A DNA stretch of 64,000 nt, taken from the NCBI GenBank assembly GCA_902651635.1, contig CACRSC010000024.1, positions 1 through 64,000 of the forward strand. The letters run 5' to 3'. The DNA comes from Mastigamoeba balamuthi (Eukaryota; Evosea; Mastigamoebida; Mastigamoebidae). A program made the position numbers and the translations under genes. Below, piece by piece: positions 21,586 to 32,140 of this stretch; within the stretch, counting starts at the first letter, position 1, and every line of letters begins with the position of its first letter. The notes beneath the pieces were generated by a model. The model was not told the origin of the DNA, did no database searches, and saw nothing but the letters and a program-made list of their open reading frames with translations.

Positions 21586-24500
21586 ATGCGCACGGCCCTC
21601 GCGCTGGCGGCCCTCGCGGCCACTGCGGCCCTGGCAGCGCTGCCGCCGCCGCCGCCCGTCTACGCCCCCGACGCCCCGCTGCCGCCCTACACCCTCAACG
21701 TCCACGCCGTCGCCCACACCCACGGTGCGCCCCCCCTGCCCTCGGCGGCACCCCTCGCTCAGAGCTCCCCCCTGGCTGCAGACGACCCCGGGTGGCTGCA
21801 GACGGTCGAGGGCTACTACACGAGCGCTGTGCGGCGCATCATCACCAACGTCGTCAAGGGCCTCGCTGCCGACCCCGCACGCAAGTTCACGTGCGCACGG
21901 AACAGCCCAGCTGCTGAGCTGCTGGGGCCTCTCTGCCCTCTCTCTCTCGCTCGGGTGCCAACGGCTGGGGGGGCTCCAGGTATGTGGAGATGGCGTTCTT
22001 CACCATGTGGTGGGACGAGCAGGACGACAGCACCAGGCAGCTCGTCAGGACCCTCGTCGACCAGCACCGCCTCGAGTTCACCATGTGCGCCGCGCCGCCC
22101 TCTCGCCCTCGAGCCTCCCCTCACCTCTCTGCTCTCCCCCGGGTGCTCTCTCGTTGCTGGGGTCTGTGGCGGTGCCGAGCGTTTTTTGCCGGGTATTTTG
22201 ATGCCTCAATTTGGTTTCCCCCATTGATTTCTGGGGGGTTTTGTTCAATTCGGCAGCGGCACCGCGCGCCACATGCGACCTGTCGAATTGCCGCTCTGGG
22301 CTGCCCGGCTCTCCCCTGTGAGGGGGCACACGCCGCGGCCTCTGTGCCCGCGGGCGCTGGCCGTGGGAGGGATGTCGAGGGGTTGCCGGAGATTTCACCG
22401 GATTTTCCTTCAGTCCGAATTTTGTTTGACCAACCGATTGGATAATTTTCGTCGTCATAAGTCATAAAGAAGATATTATCCCGAGACATGAAAAAGGCTC
22501 GTAGAAGCGCTCCTCTCTGTGGGCGGCTCTCTCTCCTCTGGCAGCCTGCAGGCCGTCTGTGAGGCTGCAGGACCCAGCAGCCCGATTCAATTGCTCACAC
22601 TGCGGGGGGCGGGCGTTTCTGTCTGGGCGAGCAGCGGCGGGTGGTGCATGCCCGACGAGGCCGCGCCCACGTACACGGACCTCATCGACCAGATGTCCGC
22701 GGGGCACCTCTGGCTGCTCAAGACGTTCGGGGACAGCGCGAGGCCGCGGGCCGGCTGGCAGATCGACCCCTTCGGGCACAGCCGCGGCAGCGCGTGGCTC
22801 TTCGACCGCTTCGGCTTCAACTCGACGGTCGTCAACCGCATCGACCGCCACGACCTCGAGTGGCGCAGGGCCCACGGCGCGCTCAACTTCCTCTGGCAGC
22901 CCTCGCGGACGCACCCCGCCGACCGCATCCCCACGACGGTGCTCTACAGCCACTACAACTGGCCCGCGGGCCGCAGCAGCTACGGCGGCCGCGTCTCGTA
23001 CAGCCCGCGCGAGTTTGCGCAGCAGATGTACGCGATCCGCACGGCCTTCGCGACGCCCGAGATCCTCGTGACGTTCGGCGACGACTTCCAGTGGGGCGAC
23101 GCCGAGGCCGAGTTCCGCGGGCTCGACGAGCTGATCGCCCACTTTGCCGCGCACCCCGAGGCGCGCATCAACCTCTTCTACAGCACGCCCGCCGCCTACG
23201 GCGACGCCGTGGCCGCGCGCGGCCTGCAGCAGCTGGGCGCCAAGACGGACGACTTCTGGCCCTACGGCGACTCGCCCGACGACTACTGGTCGGGGTACTT
23301 CACGAGCCACCCGGCCTTCAAGCGCAGCGTCCGGGCGTCGAGCGCGCTGTTCCACGCGGCCCGCGCGGCGCTCGTCGCCTCGGCGGGCGGCGCGGTGGGC
23401 GAGGCGGACCTGCGGGCGCTCGAGGCGCCGTGGCGGGCGGTGGGCGTCGCGCAGCACCACGACGCCATCACGGGGACCAGCAAGTCGTTTGTCTACGACG
23501 ACTACCTCAAGCGCCTCGCGGCCGGCGACGGCGCGTCGGCGTCGCTGCTCCTGCGCTCGCTCGCGGGCCCGCAGAGCGCGCAGTGGGCGCTCTGCAGCGC
23601 GCGCTCGGCCGACGCGGAGAGCGAGTACTCGTGCAGCGACGTGCTCAAGCCCGGCGAGACGCTGGCCGTCTTCAACCCGCTGGGCCGCACGCGCGACGCG
23701 GTCGTCTCGCTGAGCGTCGCCGTCGCCGACGTCTGCGTGACGGCGGCCAACGGGACCAAGGTCGACAGCCAGCTGCTCAAGACCAGCGAGGGCCTGCGGC
23801 TCGTCTTCGCCGCCCGCGCGCTGGGCCCGCTGGCCGCCGCCACGTTCGGCCTGGCGGCCTGCGAGCGCAGCCCCGAGGCCCCGCAGGACGCCACCAGCGG
23901 CGTCGTGCGCATCGAGAACGAGCTGGTCGCCGCGACGTTCGAGGACGGGGCGCTGGCCGAGGTCCTCGACAAGACGACGGGCACCGCGACGCGCGTGGCG
24001 GCCGAGGTGCTCTACTACGTCCCCGAGGGCAGCCCCTACAGCCCGCGCTCGGGCGCCTACGTCTTCGCCGCCGACAAGCCGGCGCAGCCGTTCGCGGGCG
24101 CGCGGACCGCCACGCGGGTCGCGGGGACGCTGAGCGAGGAGGTGGAGGTGCGCTCGGGCGGGGGCGTCGTGCAGCGCTACACGGTCTACGCGGGCGAGCC
24201 GTTTGTGCGCGTGGCGACGAGCGTGGGGCCCATCGACGTGTCGGACCGCAACGGCAAGGAGGTCGTCGTGCGCTACAGCGCGCCGGCGGTGCGCTCGGCG
24301 GGGGCGCTGCACACCGACGCGCACGGCCTCGAGTACGTGGAGCACCAGCGCGACGTCATCGCCGGGCAGTTCGCCATCGACGACAACCGCATCAGCGGGA
24401 ACTTCTACCCCGCGAGCCTGAGCGCCTACGTGGCCGACGCCGAGCGGGCGCTGGGGCTGGCGATGGACAGGGCCCAGGGCGTGGCGAGCCTGCGCAACGG

Positions 24501-25008
24501 GAGCCTCGAGGCGATGGTCCACAGGCGCCTGCTCGACGACGGCGACCACAAGGGCGTCGGCGAGGCGCTCGACGACCAGACGGCCATCCGCACGGAGCAC
24601 ATCCTCGTCGTCGCGCCGGCCTCGCGGGCCGCGCGCTCTCTGCGGGCGGCGTCGCTGCTGCAGGAGCACCCGGTGGTCGTCGCGCACTCGGCGTCGGCGT
24701 CGCACGTCGCGGCCGAGGGCCCCGCGATGGCGGAGCTGCCGGCCAGCGTGCACGCGACGACGCTGCAGCCGCACGAGGGCGGGCAGACGATCGTCCGCCT
24801 GACGCACATGTACGCGGCGGGCGAGGACGCGGAGCTGTCGCGCGAGGCCTCGGTGGACCTGGGGCGGCTGCTGAGCGGCTGGCGCGTCGCCGGGGCGCGC
24901 GAGACGACGCTGTCGGGCAACGCGGTGGTCGCCGAGAGCCTCGCGAGCCTCGTGGTGACGCTGCAGCCCATGCAGACGCGCACGTTTGTGGTCACGCTGG
25001 CCAAGTAG
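21586..25008 (+). CDS. Lysosomal-type alpha-mannosidase (GH38)
   Basis: Removes alpha-linked mannose from N-glycans in the endolysosome or outside the cell. Exons 21586-21724, 21782-21890, 21980-22084 and 22635-25008 join in frame to 908 residues, a little shorter than animal enzymes. The ATG starts a signal peptide (RTALALAALAATAALAAL). Zinc ligands and nucleophile are present: HTHDDPGW, GWQIDPFGHSR (catalytic Asp) and AQHHDAITGT. The three introns all start GTGCGC. The third (550 bp) contains an AT-rich block at 22190-22480, unlike the surrounding exons. C-terminal beta domains follow the catalytic part without interruption. Confidence 0.94.
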
Positions 25009-25351
25009 GCCACTGCGCGGCCCTCGTCTCCTCGGGGAGGGGGAGCACACTACGCACGCACGCACTCAACCGTACAGCCTGCGCGGGTCCCGTGAGCCCT
25101 GGGGGGCGCACCGCAGCACCCAACAAGTAAATAGAGAGACATTGCGGCAGCCGCAGGCCTGCCTTCCAAAAGCGCGCGAGGAAGCCAGTACGGGTCTAAC
25201 AATGGCGAGCGCGGGCGTGGAGACGACCCGAAACGATCAGCGGGGAGCAGTGGGAACGTGTAGATATTCTTGAACGTTTGTAAAAACAATTGAATTCATC
25301 CGCGGCAAGCAAAGCAAAACAACAGACACAGCAAAGATCTACGACGCGCCG
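25009..25351. other. Intergenic, 343 bp
   Basis: Mannosidase 3' end and promoter/5' leader of the next gene. An A-rich leader (AAGCAAAGCAAAACAACAG) precedes the ATG at 25352. No gene is seen. Confidence 0.4.
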
Positions 25352-28006
25352 ATGGCTGCCTCAGAGGTTCTACGCGCGTGGGACGCGTGGCCGGTGAAGG
25401 CGGTCGCGGGCCACATTGTGCGCCTGCTGACGCAGCCCGACGGCAAGCCAGACGAGGCCGCCCTCGTGGCCCTGCGCCAGCGCCTGGCAGTCGCCAAGCT
25501 GGCCGAGTCGCTCTCGGACGCGGCCATGGAGTTCCGGGGCTCCGCAGCCCCGCCTTCTGCGCTCTGGAACGTGCTCGAGCTGCTGCGGCTGCTCCTCCAC
25601 AGGCGCCTCGGGCGGGCCTTGGACCCCGTGGCGGCCAAGGACGACTGGTGCGCTGTCCTGGAGCTCGTCGACTGCGCGGGGGCCGTCGACGTGCTGCGCG
25701 CCGTCGCCCTCGATGGGGCCTTGGCGGACGGGCTCCGCCAGAAGGCGTTGGCCGTCCTGGGGGCCGCGGCGTACAACGGCGTCCGCCTGCCGCAGCTCCT
25801 CGAGTGCGCTGGCGCGGCCTCAACGCTGCTTGGAGGCGCGGGCGGGCCGGTGAGCTTCGGGGTGGCAGCGGCAGCCGCAGAGTTTCTCTCGCACATCACG
25901 AGCGGAATGGAGCAGCAGCGCCTCGACAGCTTCGAGTGCGTGGTCGACGCGGTGTCGAGCGCTCTCGGCACCATCGCCGCCCTGGAGGGGGCAGCCCCGA
26001 GCGCAGACGCGCTGCGGGTCGCCAGCACGGCCACGAACGTGCTGGTCCACCTCTCGCAGGGAATGCGCGACGCCATTCTGTCCAGCGGCGCCTGCGAGTC
26101 CCTGGACGCCGTCGTCCACTCCGTCGACTGGCGCCCGGCTGGTGTGCGCCAGCTCGGCGCGGCACTCGCGGTCGCAGTGGCCCGCCTGGCCCACAGCCTC
26201 GTCCCGGATTATCTCGGCGTCCGTGCAACGTCTTTGCCGAGGAAGGGCGACGTCCTCGAGGCCGACTTTGTCGACAGGGACGGTCGCCTGTCGCCGTGGC
26301 ACCACTGCTTCGCAGCCGCGCTGCACATCGGCTTCGTCCTGGGCGCGTCTGCGAGCGAGATGAAGGCACAACTGTTCACGCCCGAGTCTCCGGTCCGCGA
26401 GGCGATGGTGTTCATCGCGCTGACGATAGAGGTCGAGCTGAGGCAGGCTGTCGGCGAGGTGGCGCTCCTGCTCCACGTTCTCCAGGGTGTGCGCTGCCGG
26501 CTCTGGCTCGGCGGACTGGTCCCGCCCGACGCCTCGGAAGACCAGGTCTCGTTCTGGACTGAGCTCTGCGCCTGCGGGCTGCTCCCGAGCGCCGCGATGG
26601 GGCTGTGCGACAATGGCAGCGACTCGCCACAGGAGATGGCTTCAAGGACTCTGTGGCAACGTCTTGCCTCGTTCTCTCCGGCAGAGTTCTCGGTTCGTCA
26701 CGAGGGCGTCGAGACGAACGAGGAGTGGGACCGCCTGTGGCGCGCCAACCTCCACGGGGCTTGCGCAGAGGCGTCGCGGTACCTGCAAGCCCCGTGGCTC
26801 GCGCGCCTGCGGAGGTCCGCTGCAGCAGCCATTGAGCGCTCCGACACCTTCTTCGACGTCTCGTTTGCAGCGATGGGCATCGCGTTGGTTCCCCTGAACG
26901 ACCTCCTCGTCCGCCCGTCCGCCTGCGAAGTCTTCAAGCAGACACGGAGGCGCGGAACGGTGTGCATCAACGCCTCGGTTACCCTACACTGGGTCGGCTC
27001 AGAGACCCGCGGCGGCTGTGATGTCAGTCTCCAAGGTGGCTCTGGGAGCGAAGATGGCACCAGCGAGGGCGGGAGCGTCGGCGACGACGACGGCAGAGGA
27101 TCTGGCGATGACGCAGGTGATGGCAGCGGCGGCGATAGGAGAGAGCAGGTCATTGCGAACATCATAAGACTCCTCGACGAGCACAAGAAGTACCTGTTCC
27201 ACGCGAGCATCGTGAGCGACGCCCAGGAGCTGCTTTCTGACAGGGAAGACGCCATCGGAGCCCGCGACGCGGACCTCTCGCAGCAGCAACGCCCTGCATC
27301 CGACTTTGCGCCCACGAACGGATCGGTGTTCTACCTCTGCGACGACATCGAAACCGCGTACGACCATGCGGTGAACCAGGCAAGGCAAGGAGGCGAGACT
27401 CAGCTCTGCATCATCGCCTTCGAGCTCGACTCGGACGAGCTACTGCAATACTCTGCGCGCCCGAGTCTTACCACGAGATGGGACGTCCCTGCCGAGATGG
27501 CAGACAGGTCGCTCGTTGCATGGAGGCCAAATCTGTGCGACTGGGACGAGTTGGTGACGTGCTTCCGCCATGGGAAGACCAGGCTGTACAGCAGCAATCA
27601 CTCGCAGAGTTGCAAGTGCCGCTGGCCCCTGTGCGGGCGCACCGACGAAGCTGCACGGCTCGCTCAGGAGGCGGCCGTCCAGCATGCTCTGGAGCTCGAT
27701 CCCAAGTGCTTTGCGCACGGTCGCTGCCTCTGCGCCCGCCCCTCAGCCAAGTGCCACGCCGAAGCTCAGAGCAAGTTCCGGCGTACTGTCGCAGCCTGCC
27801 TCACGGAAGACTGCCCTGATGCCATCGAGGGGCCGGAGGCCAACAACGGCGCCAAGGGGAACGGCTTCCGCCAGAACAGATACATCTGCCAGCTCGCCCT
27901 GCGCACGGAAAAGGCGTTCAGGCTGTTCTCCGCACTCCGCCGCGAAGTCTTTTTCTGGAACTGGTCTCGGTTCTCTGTCGAGATCGCCACGACGGAGAGT
28001 GAGTGA
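25352..28006 (+). CDS. Helical-repeat protein with ADP-ribosyltransferase-like C-terminus
   Basis: A single exon of 884 residues. Residues 1-520 are Ala/Leu-rich helices, probably an armadillo or HEAT-like solenoid. A Gly/Asp/Ser-rich linker occupies about 560-595. After it come YLFHAS, then GSVFYLCDDIETAYDHAVNQ, then a strand-like CIIAFELDSDELL. This order resembles DUF3990-type ADP-ribosyltransferase-like domains (H in the first strand, G-x-FYL before a helix). That match is from memory and tentative. A Cys-rich tail (CKCRWPLCGR, CFAHGRCLCARPSAKC) may bind metal. There is no signal peptide. It is intronless, unlike its neighbours. Confidence 0.7.
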   Translation: MAASEVLRAWDAWPVKAVAGHIVRLLTQPDGKPDEAALVALRQRLAVAKLAESLSDAAMEFRGSAAPPSALWNVLELLRLLLHRRLGRALDPVAAKDDWCAVLELVDCAGAVDVLRAVALDGALADGLRQKALAVLGAAAYNGVRLPQLLECAGAASTLLGGAGGPVSFGVAAAAAEFLSHITSGMEQQRLDSFECVVDAVSSALGTIAALEGAAPSADALRVASTATNVLVHLSQGMRDAILSSGACESLDAVVHSVDWRPAGVRQLGAALAVAVARLAHSLVPDYLGVRATSLPRKGDVLEADFVDRDGRLSPWHHCFAAALHIGFVLGASASEMKAQLFTPESPVREAMVFIALTIEVELRQAVGEVALLLHVLQGVRCRLWLGGLVPPDASEDQVSFWTELCACGLLPSAAMGLCDNGSDSPQEMASRTLWQRLASFSPAEFSVRHEGVETNEEWDRLWRANLHGACAEASRYLQAPWLARLRRSAAAAIERSDTFFDVSFAAMGIALVPLNDLLVRPSACEVFKQTRRRGTVCINASVTLHWVGSETRGGCDVSLQGGSGSEDGTSEGGSVGDDDGRGSGDDAGDGSGGDRREQVIANIIRLLDEHKKYLFHASIVSDAQELLSDREDAIGARDADLSQQQRPASDFAPTNGSVFYLCDDIETAYDHAVNQARQGGETQLCIIAFELDSDELLQYSARPSLTTRWDVPAEMADRSLVAWRPNLCDWDELVTCFRHGKTRLYSSNHSQSCKCRWPLCGRTDEAARLAQEAAVQHALELDPKCFAHGRCLCARPSAKCHAEAQSKFRRTVAACLTEDCPDAIEGPEANNGAKGNGFRQNRYICQLALRTEKAFRLFSALRREVFFWNWSRFSVEIATTESE

Positions 28007-28623
28007 GGTAAAGCCTCAAAGGGCCAAAATTCATTCAAGGAACCGAACAGATTTCTTCGCTTTTTGGAGAACGAAAGGCGACGGTCCTCGCTGACCCCCC
28101 GCCCAACAGGAGGACGCCAGGCGGCCTAAGCGCGGGCCGGGGAACAGCGACACACCCGTGAAGCTCAACCACCACCACCGACTGCCGTACTCAGCCTGCT
28201 GCACCTTGTCATTGAAGACACCCAGAAGCTCTGTCTGCAGAGGCTTCTGCACACGGGAGAACTTACCACCCCAGACGATCAGATCTGCACAGCGGGCAGA
28301 TGAGAGCCAACTGACATCAGTGGAGATTTGAGGTCTCGAAAACAGCTCCGGCGTGACTGTGCACACAGACGGTACACAACTATTCCATTTTTATTGTAGG
28401 GCGTCCCAATCGAAAGGCAGACTCGCCAACTTCACGAGACCTCTCTCCCCCAGCAACCTGAACGCCCGCACATCTCTGCAGTTGGAGGGAAAGGGGTCTG
28501 GAACAGTCCCAATTTCGGCTCAGGGGCGTCTGGATCTCAGCAGCAGGACTTCTCTAGGCAACGCCCCCTGCCGTCTCTCAGTTCGATTTCTCTCCAAGCC
28601 CTGTCTCGGCCCGCACCATCTCC
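28007..28623. other. Intergenic, 617 bp
   Basis: Between the 884-residue gene and the cysteine-rich surface-protein gene. A minus-strand frame (28031-28366, 111 codons) has a Trp/Ser-rich composition and no recognised domain; I do not call it. The promoter of the next gene lies near 28380-28620. Confidence 0.35.
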
Positions 28624-29160
28624 ATGCGCCGCCCACCCAGCTGCCCTCTGCTCCTCTTGGTGGCCCCTCTCGTGTTCTCTCTGGCACGCGGCCAGCACGA
28701 CGACGGCTGCCAGTTCGGGGGCCCCGCGTCCGAGGCCCACGACGACGTCGACGACCCCCGCGTGGCCCACGACGACGTCGACGAGCCCCGGCGCTCGAGC
28801 TCTGCGTCGCTCCAGGTGCCACGCGCGCTCTCCTCGGAGACTGAGACCACCCCATGTGTTGGCCTGACGTGCTCTGCTCTGGGGGCGCCACTCGCAGGGT
28901 GCGGCAACCACAGGAGTGTGACGGCGGCGAGGGCTGCACACTCTGCAAGTGCAACGAGGTATTCCATCCCCACATCCCTCTGCAGCAGGGTTGCGACACG
29001 CGTACTCGACTGCCTGCTCGTCGAGGGACTGCATCGCAAACCATGTGGTCAATTCGCAGACTGCGGGGACGGCGTCGTTGCCGGAGCGGAGGAGTGCGAG
29101 AGTGGGCTGTACTGCAACAAGACGAGCTGCCTGTGCATCGCCGGCCACATTCCCTACAGC
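28624..29160 (+). pseudogene. N-terminal part of a secreted cysteine-rich surface protein
   Basis: The ATG at 28624 starts a signal peptide (CPLLLLVAPLVFSLARG). A duplicated acidic motif (HDDVDDPR / HDDVDEPR) follows. Two Cys-rich repeats are visible in different frames, presumably across an intron: EECDGGEGC-type (ECDGGEGCTLCKCNE) and CGDGVVAGAEECESGLYC with CLCIAGHIP. They recall DUF4215-like CGDG...EECD modules. Clear coding signal stops near 29157, where the opposite strand takes over. The gene therefore looks cut by a rearrangement rather than naturally ended. Confidence 0.5.
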
Positions 29161-29705
29161 TACGAGGGCCACGCCAGCAACGCTTCCGACGGAGCTGCCA
29201 ATGACCACCTTCTTCTTCTCCGAGCGCACGGTGTCCTTGCGGCAGTCCACCTGCGGCTGCGCGAACGGCGTGAAGCCCTCGTCGCACTGGCAGGAATCCT
29301 GTCCCACGCGACTGCCCCTCCGTCGACGTCGATCTCGGCGAGGAAGATAGGAAGAATAAAACAAGAGAACGGCAGTCGAGGCCCCCCAGCGCACCGAGGG
29401 GCGTGTCCAGGCCGCTGAGGTCGACCGAGAACCAGTGGAAGAGCATGCGGCTGACGTTGGGCCTGGGGGCATCGGGCTGCGGCGGGGTGAACACGACGGT
29501 CCGCGTGAACCCCGCGGCCGAGAGGCGGTCGCCGGGCTTGAGCGCCGGGGCCACGAGGCTCAGCGCCACCGGGAACAGCGACACAGACCCGTGCAGCTCG
29601 ACGCTGAGCGGCCGCGACTCGTCGCCGTAGGGGAGGTGCTCGAGGCCCAGCGCGAAGCAGACGCGCGTGAACCTCCAGGGCACCCGCGGCGGCGTGAACA
29701 GCCCT
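29150..29705 (-). pseudogene. C-terminal part of a cysteine-rich surface protein, opposite strand
   Basis: An exon starting near 29705 after a TTAG acceptor encodes an ectodomain (VPWRFTRVCFALGLEHLPYG to FHWFSVDLSGLDTPLGALGG). A short intron near 29350 follows. Then come a juxtamembrane CQCDEGFTPFAQPQVDC module, a Lys-rich stop and a transmembrane start (VVIGSSVGSVAGVALVAV) that fades at about 29155. The C-x-C-x-x-G-F-x-P style matches the plus-strand piece, so both probably come from one gene family. Upstream exons are absent because AT-rich DNA begins at 29706. Confidence 0.5.
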
Positions 29706-30247
29706 AACCGGAAGGCATTCTTTCAACAAATAATCGAAGTATGGCTTTCCACAAATTTGGCAATATGAAGACAAAGCGACCGGTGTGAGGCTCCAGAGCC
29801 ATGGACTCATTGGTGTTTCAATCGCGCAGCTCAGGGGTCTTCATGGCCGTGCGCCAGTGAATTAGAAGCCCCAGACTGCCACAATCCCGTGCCAAGGGAA
29901 GTCTGGGGGGTGGTACAGTCATGGAGTATGCAGGTGTGATTCAGTATATGAATTCAAATTTTGATGACGTTCGCACATATCTTTCTGACGGAACACACCA
30001 ATACGGCAACGAAATCGATTGAGAGGCCTCTTTCTAACCTCCTAGTCTTGTGAATTCCATGCTTTTCTATTGCACGGCTTTTTTGCAATTTCCTGCTTCT
30101 GATGCGGGAAGGGAAATTCATTCTATCGAGAGTGATTCTGAAAGTAACTTTTCTGTCGTATGCTGTTCTCTGAACTACCCTCGGTGAATCAGTTCATCAA
30201 AACTGTATCTTTGCCACCATTATTTTCTTTATACTCGCCAGAAGAAT
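29706..30247. other. AT-rich DNA just past the compositional boundary
   Basis: 540 bp with a sharp drop in GC relative to 1-29705. No ORF of note. Contains a possible promoter for the next gene (TTTCTTTATACTCG near 30227). Confidence 0.5.
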
Positions 30248-30709
30248 ATGGGTACAACTCCCCTTGCCAATTTCTTGAAAAGCAAGGACGGCACAACCCT
30301 GTCCATCCAGCACAATGGCCAGTCGAGTAATGAAATCGAGATTGTTGGTACCTCATCTATCAGGGCCTTTAGTGGTGGAGACTTGTTGTACGAAATTCAG
30401 AACCACATGAAGCCAGAGAGAAGTGTGACCATTTCCCGTCAAAACGTGTCGACGCACAGCAGTGGGAGCCTGCTTCTGACAATGCATAAACCGAAAAAAG
30501 AGAACAGTGACTCGAGTTCATCCTCGCAGGCTCCAGAGGCTCCAGAGGCTCCAGAGGCTCCAAAGGCTCCAAAGGCTCCAAAGGCTCCAAAGGCTCCAAA
30601 GGCTCCAAAGGCTCCAAAGGCTCCAAAGGCTCCAAAGGCTCCAAAGGCTCCAAAGGCTCCAAAGGCTCCAAAGGCTCCAAAAAAGGGGGGAAAAGGGAAA
30701 AAAGCTTAA
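30248..30709 (+). CDS. Small basic protein with Ala-Pro-Lys repeat tail
   Basis: 153 residues. The first 75 residues form a compact, mixed-charge domain (MGTTPLANFLKSKDGTTLSI...) that I do not recognise. A Ser-rich linker leads to about 17 tandem APE/APK triplets and a KKGGKGKKA end, like a histone-H1-type or nucleic-acid-binding tail. Codons are A/T-ending, unlike the genes before 29.7 kb. There is no intron. Confidence 0.6.
   Translation: MGTTPLANFLKSKDGTTLSIQHNGQSSNEIEIVGTSSIRAFSGGDLLYEIQNHMKPERSVTISRQNVSTHSSGSLLLTMHKPKKENSDSSSSSQAPEAPEAPEAPKAPKAPKAPKAPKAPKAPKAPKAPKAPKAPKAPKAPKAPKKGGKGKKA
30529..30680 (+). repeat. 9-bp coding minisatellite GCTCCAAAG
   Basis: About 17 tandem copies, the first three GCTCCAGAG (Ala-Pro-Glu) and the rest GCTCCAAAG (Ala-Pro-Lys). 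Copies are almost perfect, so length variation between strains is expected. Confidence 0.9.
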
Positions 30710-32140
30710 CAATGAAGTGGTTTCTTCGTTTTACTATCTGTATGTTAATAAGCCATCTTTTCATAATCAAACACCAGATATTATTACTAATATTGCCAGA
30801 AATATAGAGTACTACCACATGAGCAAGCAAGCCATCCTACAGTACAGAGGTGCTGCACTCCCTTAGAGGGTTTCTGAGAGCCACTAAGAGGCTTATGTAC
30901 ACCAAAGAACTCAGCAAAGTGATAGTAATATCTGAGGGAAGGTGGTTGGATGTGCTGATGTCAGGCACGACTCTTTTGAGTTTGTTGGTTATACTGACAC
31001 TGTGCCTTTTGGCCCTCCCTTCACCACATTCAGCCCGTTCATTTACCCTACTCCAGCTACCCATGACTGAGTCCAATGAGATTCCCTGGACTGCACAGCT
31101 TTATGAGGGATTGTTGTGCAGTTGGCTTGCACATTGTGAAACTGTGAACATGTTAATTTGTGGATCACTGGAAGATATTTGGTGCACCCTTCTTCTGGTC
31201 CCATGCCAGGTGCTTCACGACTTATGCCAGGCTTGTGGCCTTCAGCCATTATGTACAAAGGCAGGAATCATATGGGCCCTTCATGAGAATCCTGATGACT
31301 GGGCTATGGACTTCATGCAAGCAGTTTTTGCCTATGCAGAATTCATATATGATGTCACACTGAATCAGGCTGGGCAGATAGGAGTGATGATAACATCACT
31401 ATGAACAGCAAAGAGAGCACTAACAATGGAACCAAGGATAATGAGACCAAGGGCGATAGTACTGAGGACTACAGAACTGAGAACAATGGAGATGAGGATG
31501 ACAGAGCTGAGACAATGGAACAGAGGACCCAATAATGACAAGGATGGGAACAGAACACCCAGCACACCAAGAAGAACTGCAGGACGAGCTGCCTTAAGAG
31601 GACACCCCCTGAGCCAGACTCAGATGGGGAGCGCCCCCTGAAGTGACCAGTGGCAGAGCGTGTGGGCCCAGAAGGAGGCATCCTGGTGATGCCCAGTAAT
31701 GCGTGAGGTGGGGGCAGGAGGCCCCTAGAGGGGTTGAGATACTCTAGTAAGAAGGAAGAAGAAGACAAAGTGTTGATGTATTGATTTGTATTCATGTGGT
31801 AACGAGAGAGTGAGTGGGGAAATGCTATTCCTTTGCCTTTGGGGTGCAGTCCTCCCTTGGCATCACCGCTTTACTTTAAAGGTCAAGCATGAGGAGACCT
31901 TGAAGACAATCAACAGTCTAGGTCTGCAGGTGGGGGTGTGCCTGCATGTACGTAACGACCTGGTCACCGTTCTTGTTATCGTTATAGGAAATCCACGAAC
32001 GTGGATCATCGTCCCTAAAGTCTGGGCAGCCCAGCCAACGTACGTGAAGCTAAAGCATGCCAGTGACATGACAGTGGTGTAGGACCTCGTCCAGGGCCAT
32101 CTCGTCATGTGTGCATGATGCCTCTGCCCGGAGTTGTGCA
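30710..32140. other. Unassigned DNA before the Ty3/gypsy fossil
   Basis: 1.4 kb. A plus-strand frame (30850-31404, 184 codons) has a hydrophobic stretch but no family match. The part from about 31.4 to 32.14 kb may include terminal sequence of the adjoining retroelement. I could not define repeat ends. Confidence 0.35.

Noticed and set aside
22462-25065. Long open frames antisense and frame-shifted to alpha-mannosidase (over 800 codons)
   Set aside because: Composition is Arg/Ala/Gly from out-of-frame GC codons; the GH38 motifs lie in the other frame.
28031-28366. 111-codon minus-strand frame
   Set aside because: No start context, homologue or splice support; probably chance.
29700-29712. 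Telomere-like CCCTAACC at the compositional boundary
   Set aside because: A single copy with no tandem repetition; also seen once near 53727 as CCCTAATCC.
30518-30712. Antisense frame of Leu-Trp-Ser repeats
   Set aside because: Shadow of the 9-bp repeat on the other strand.
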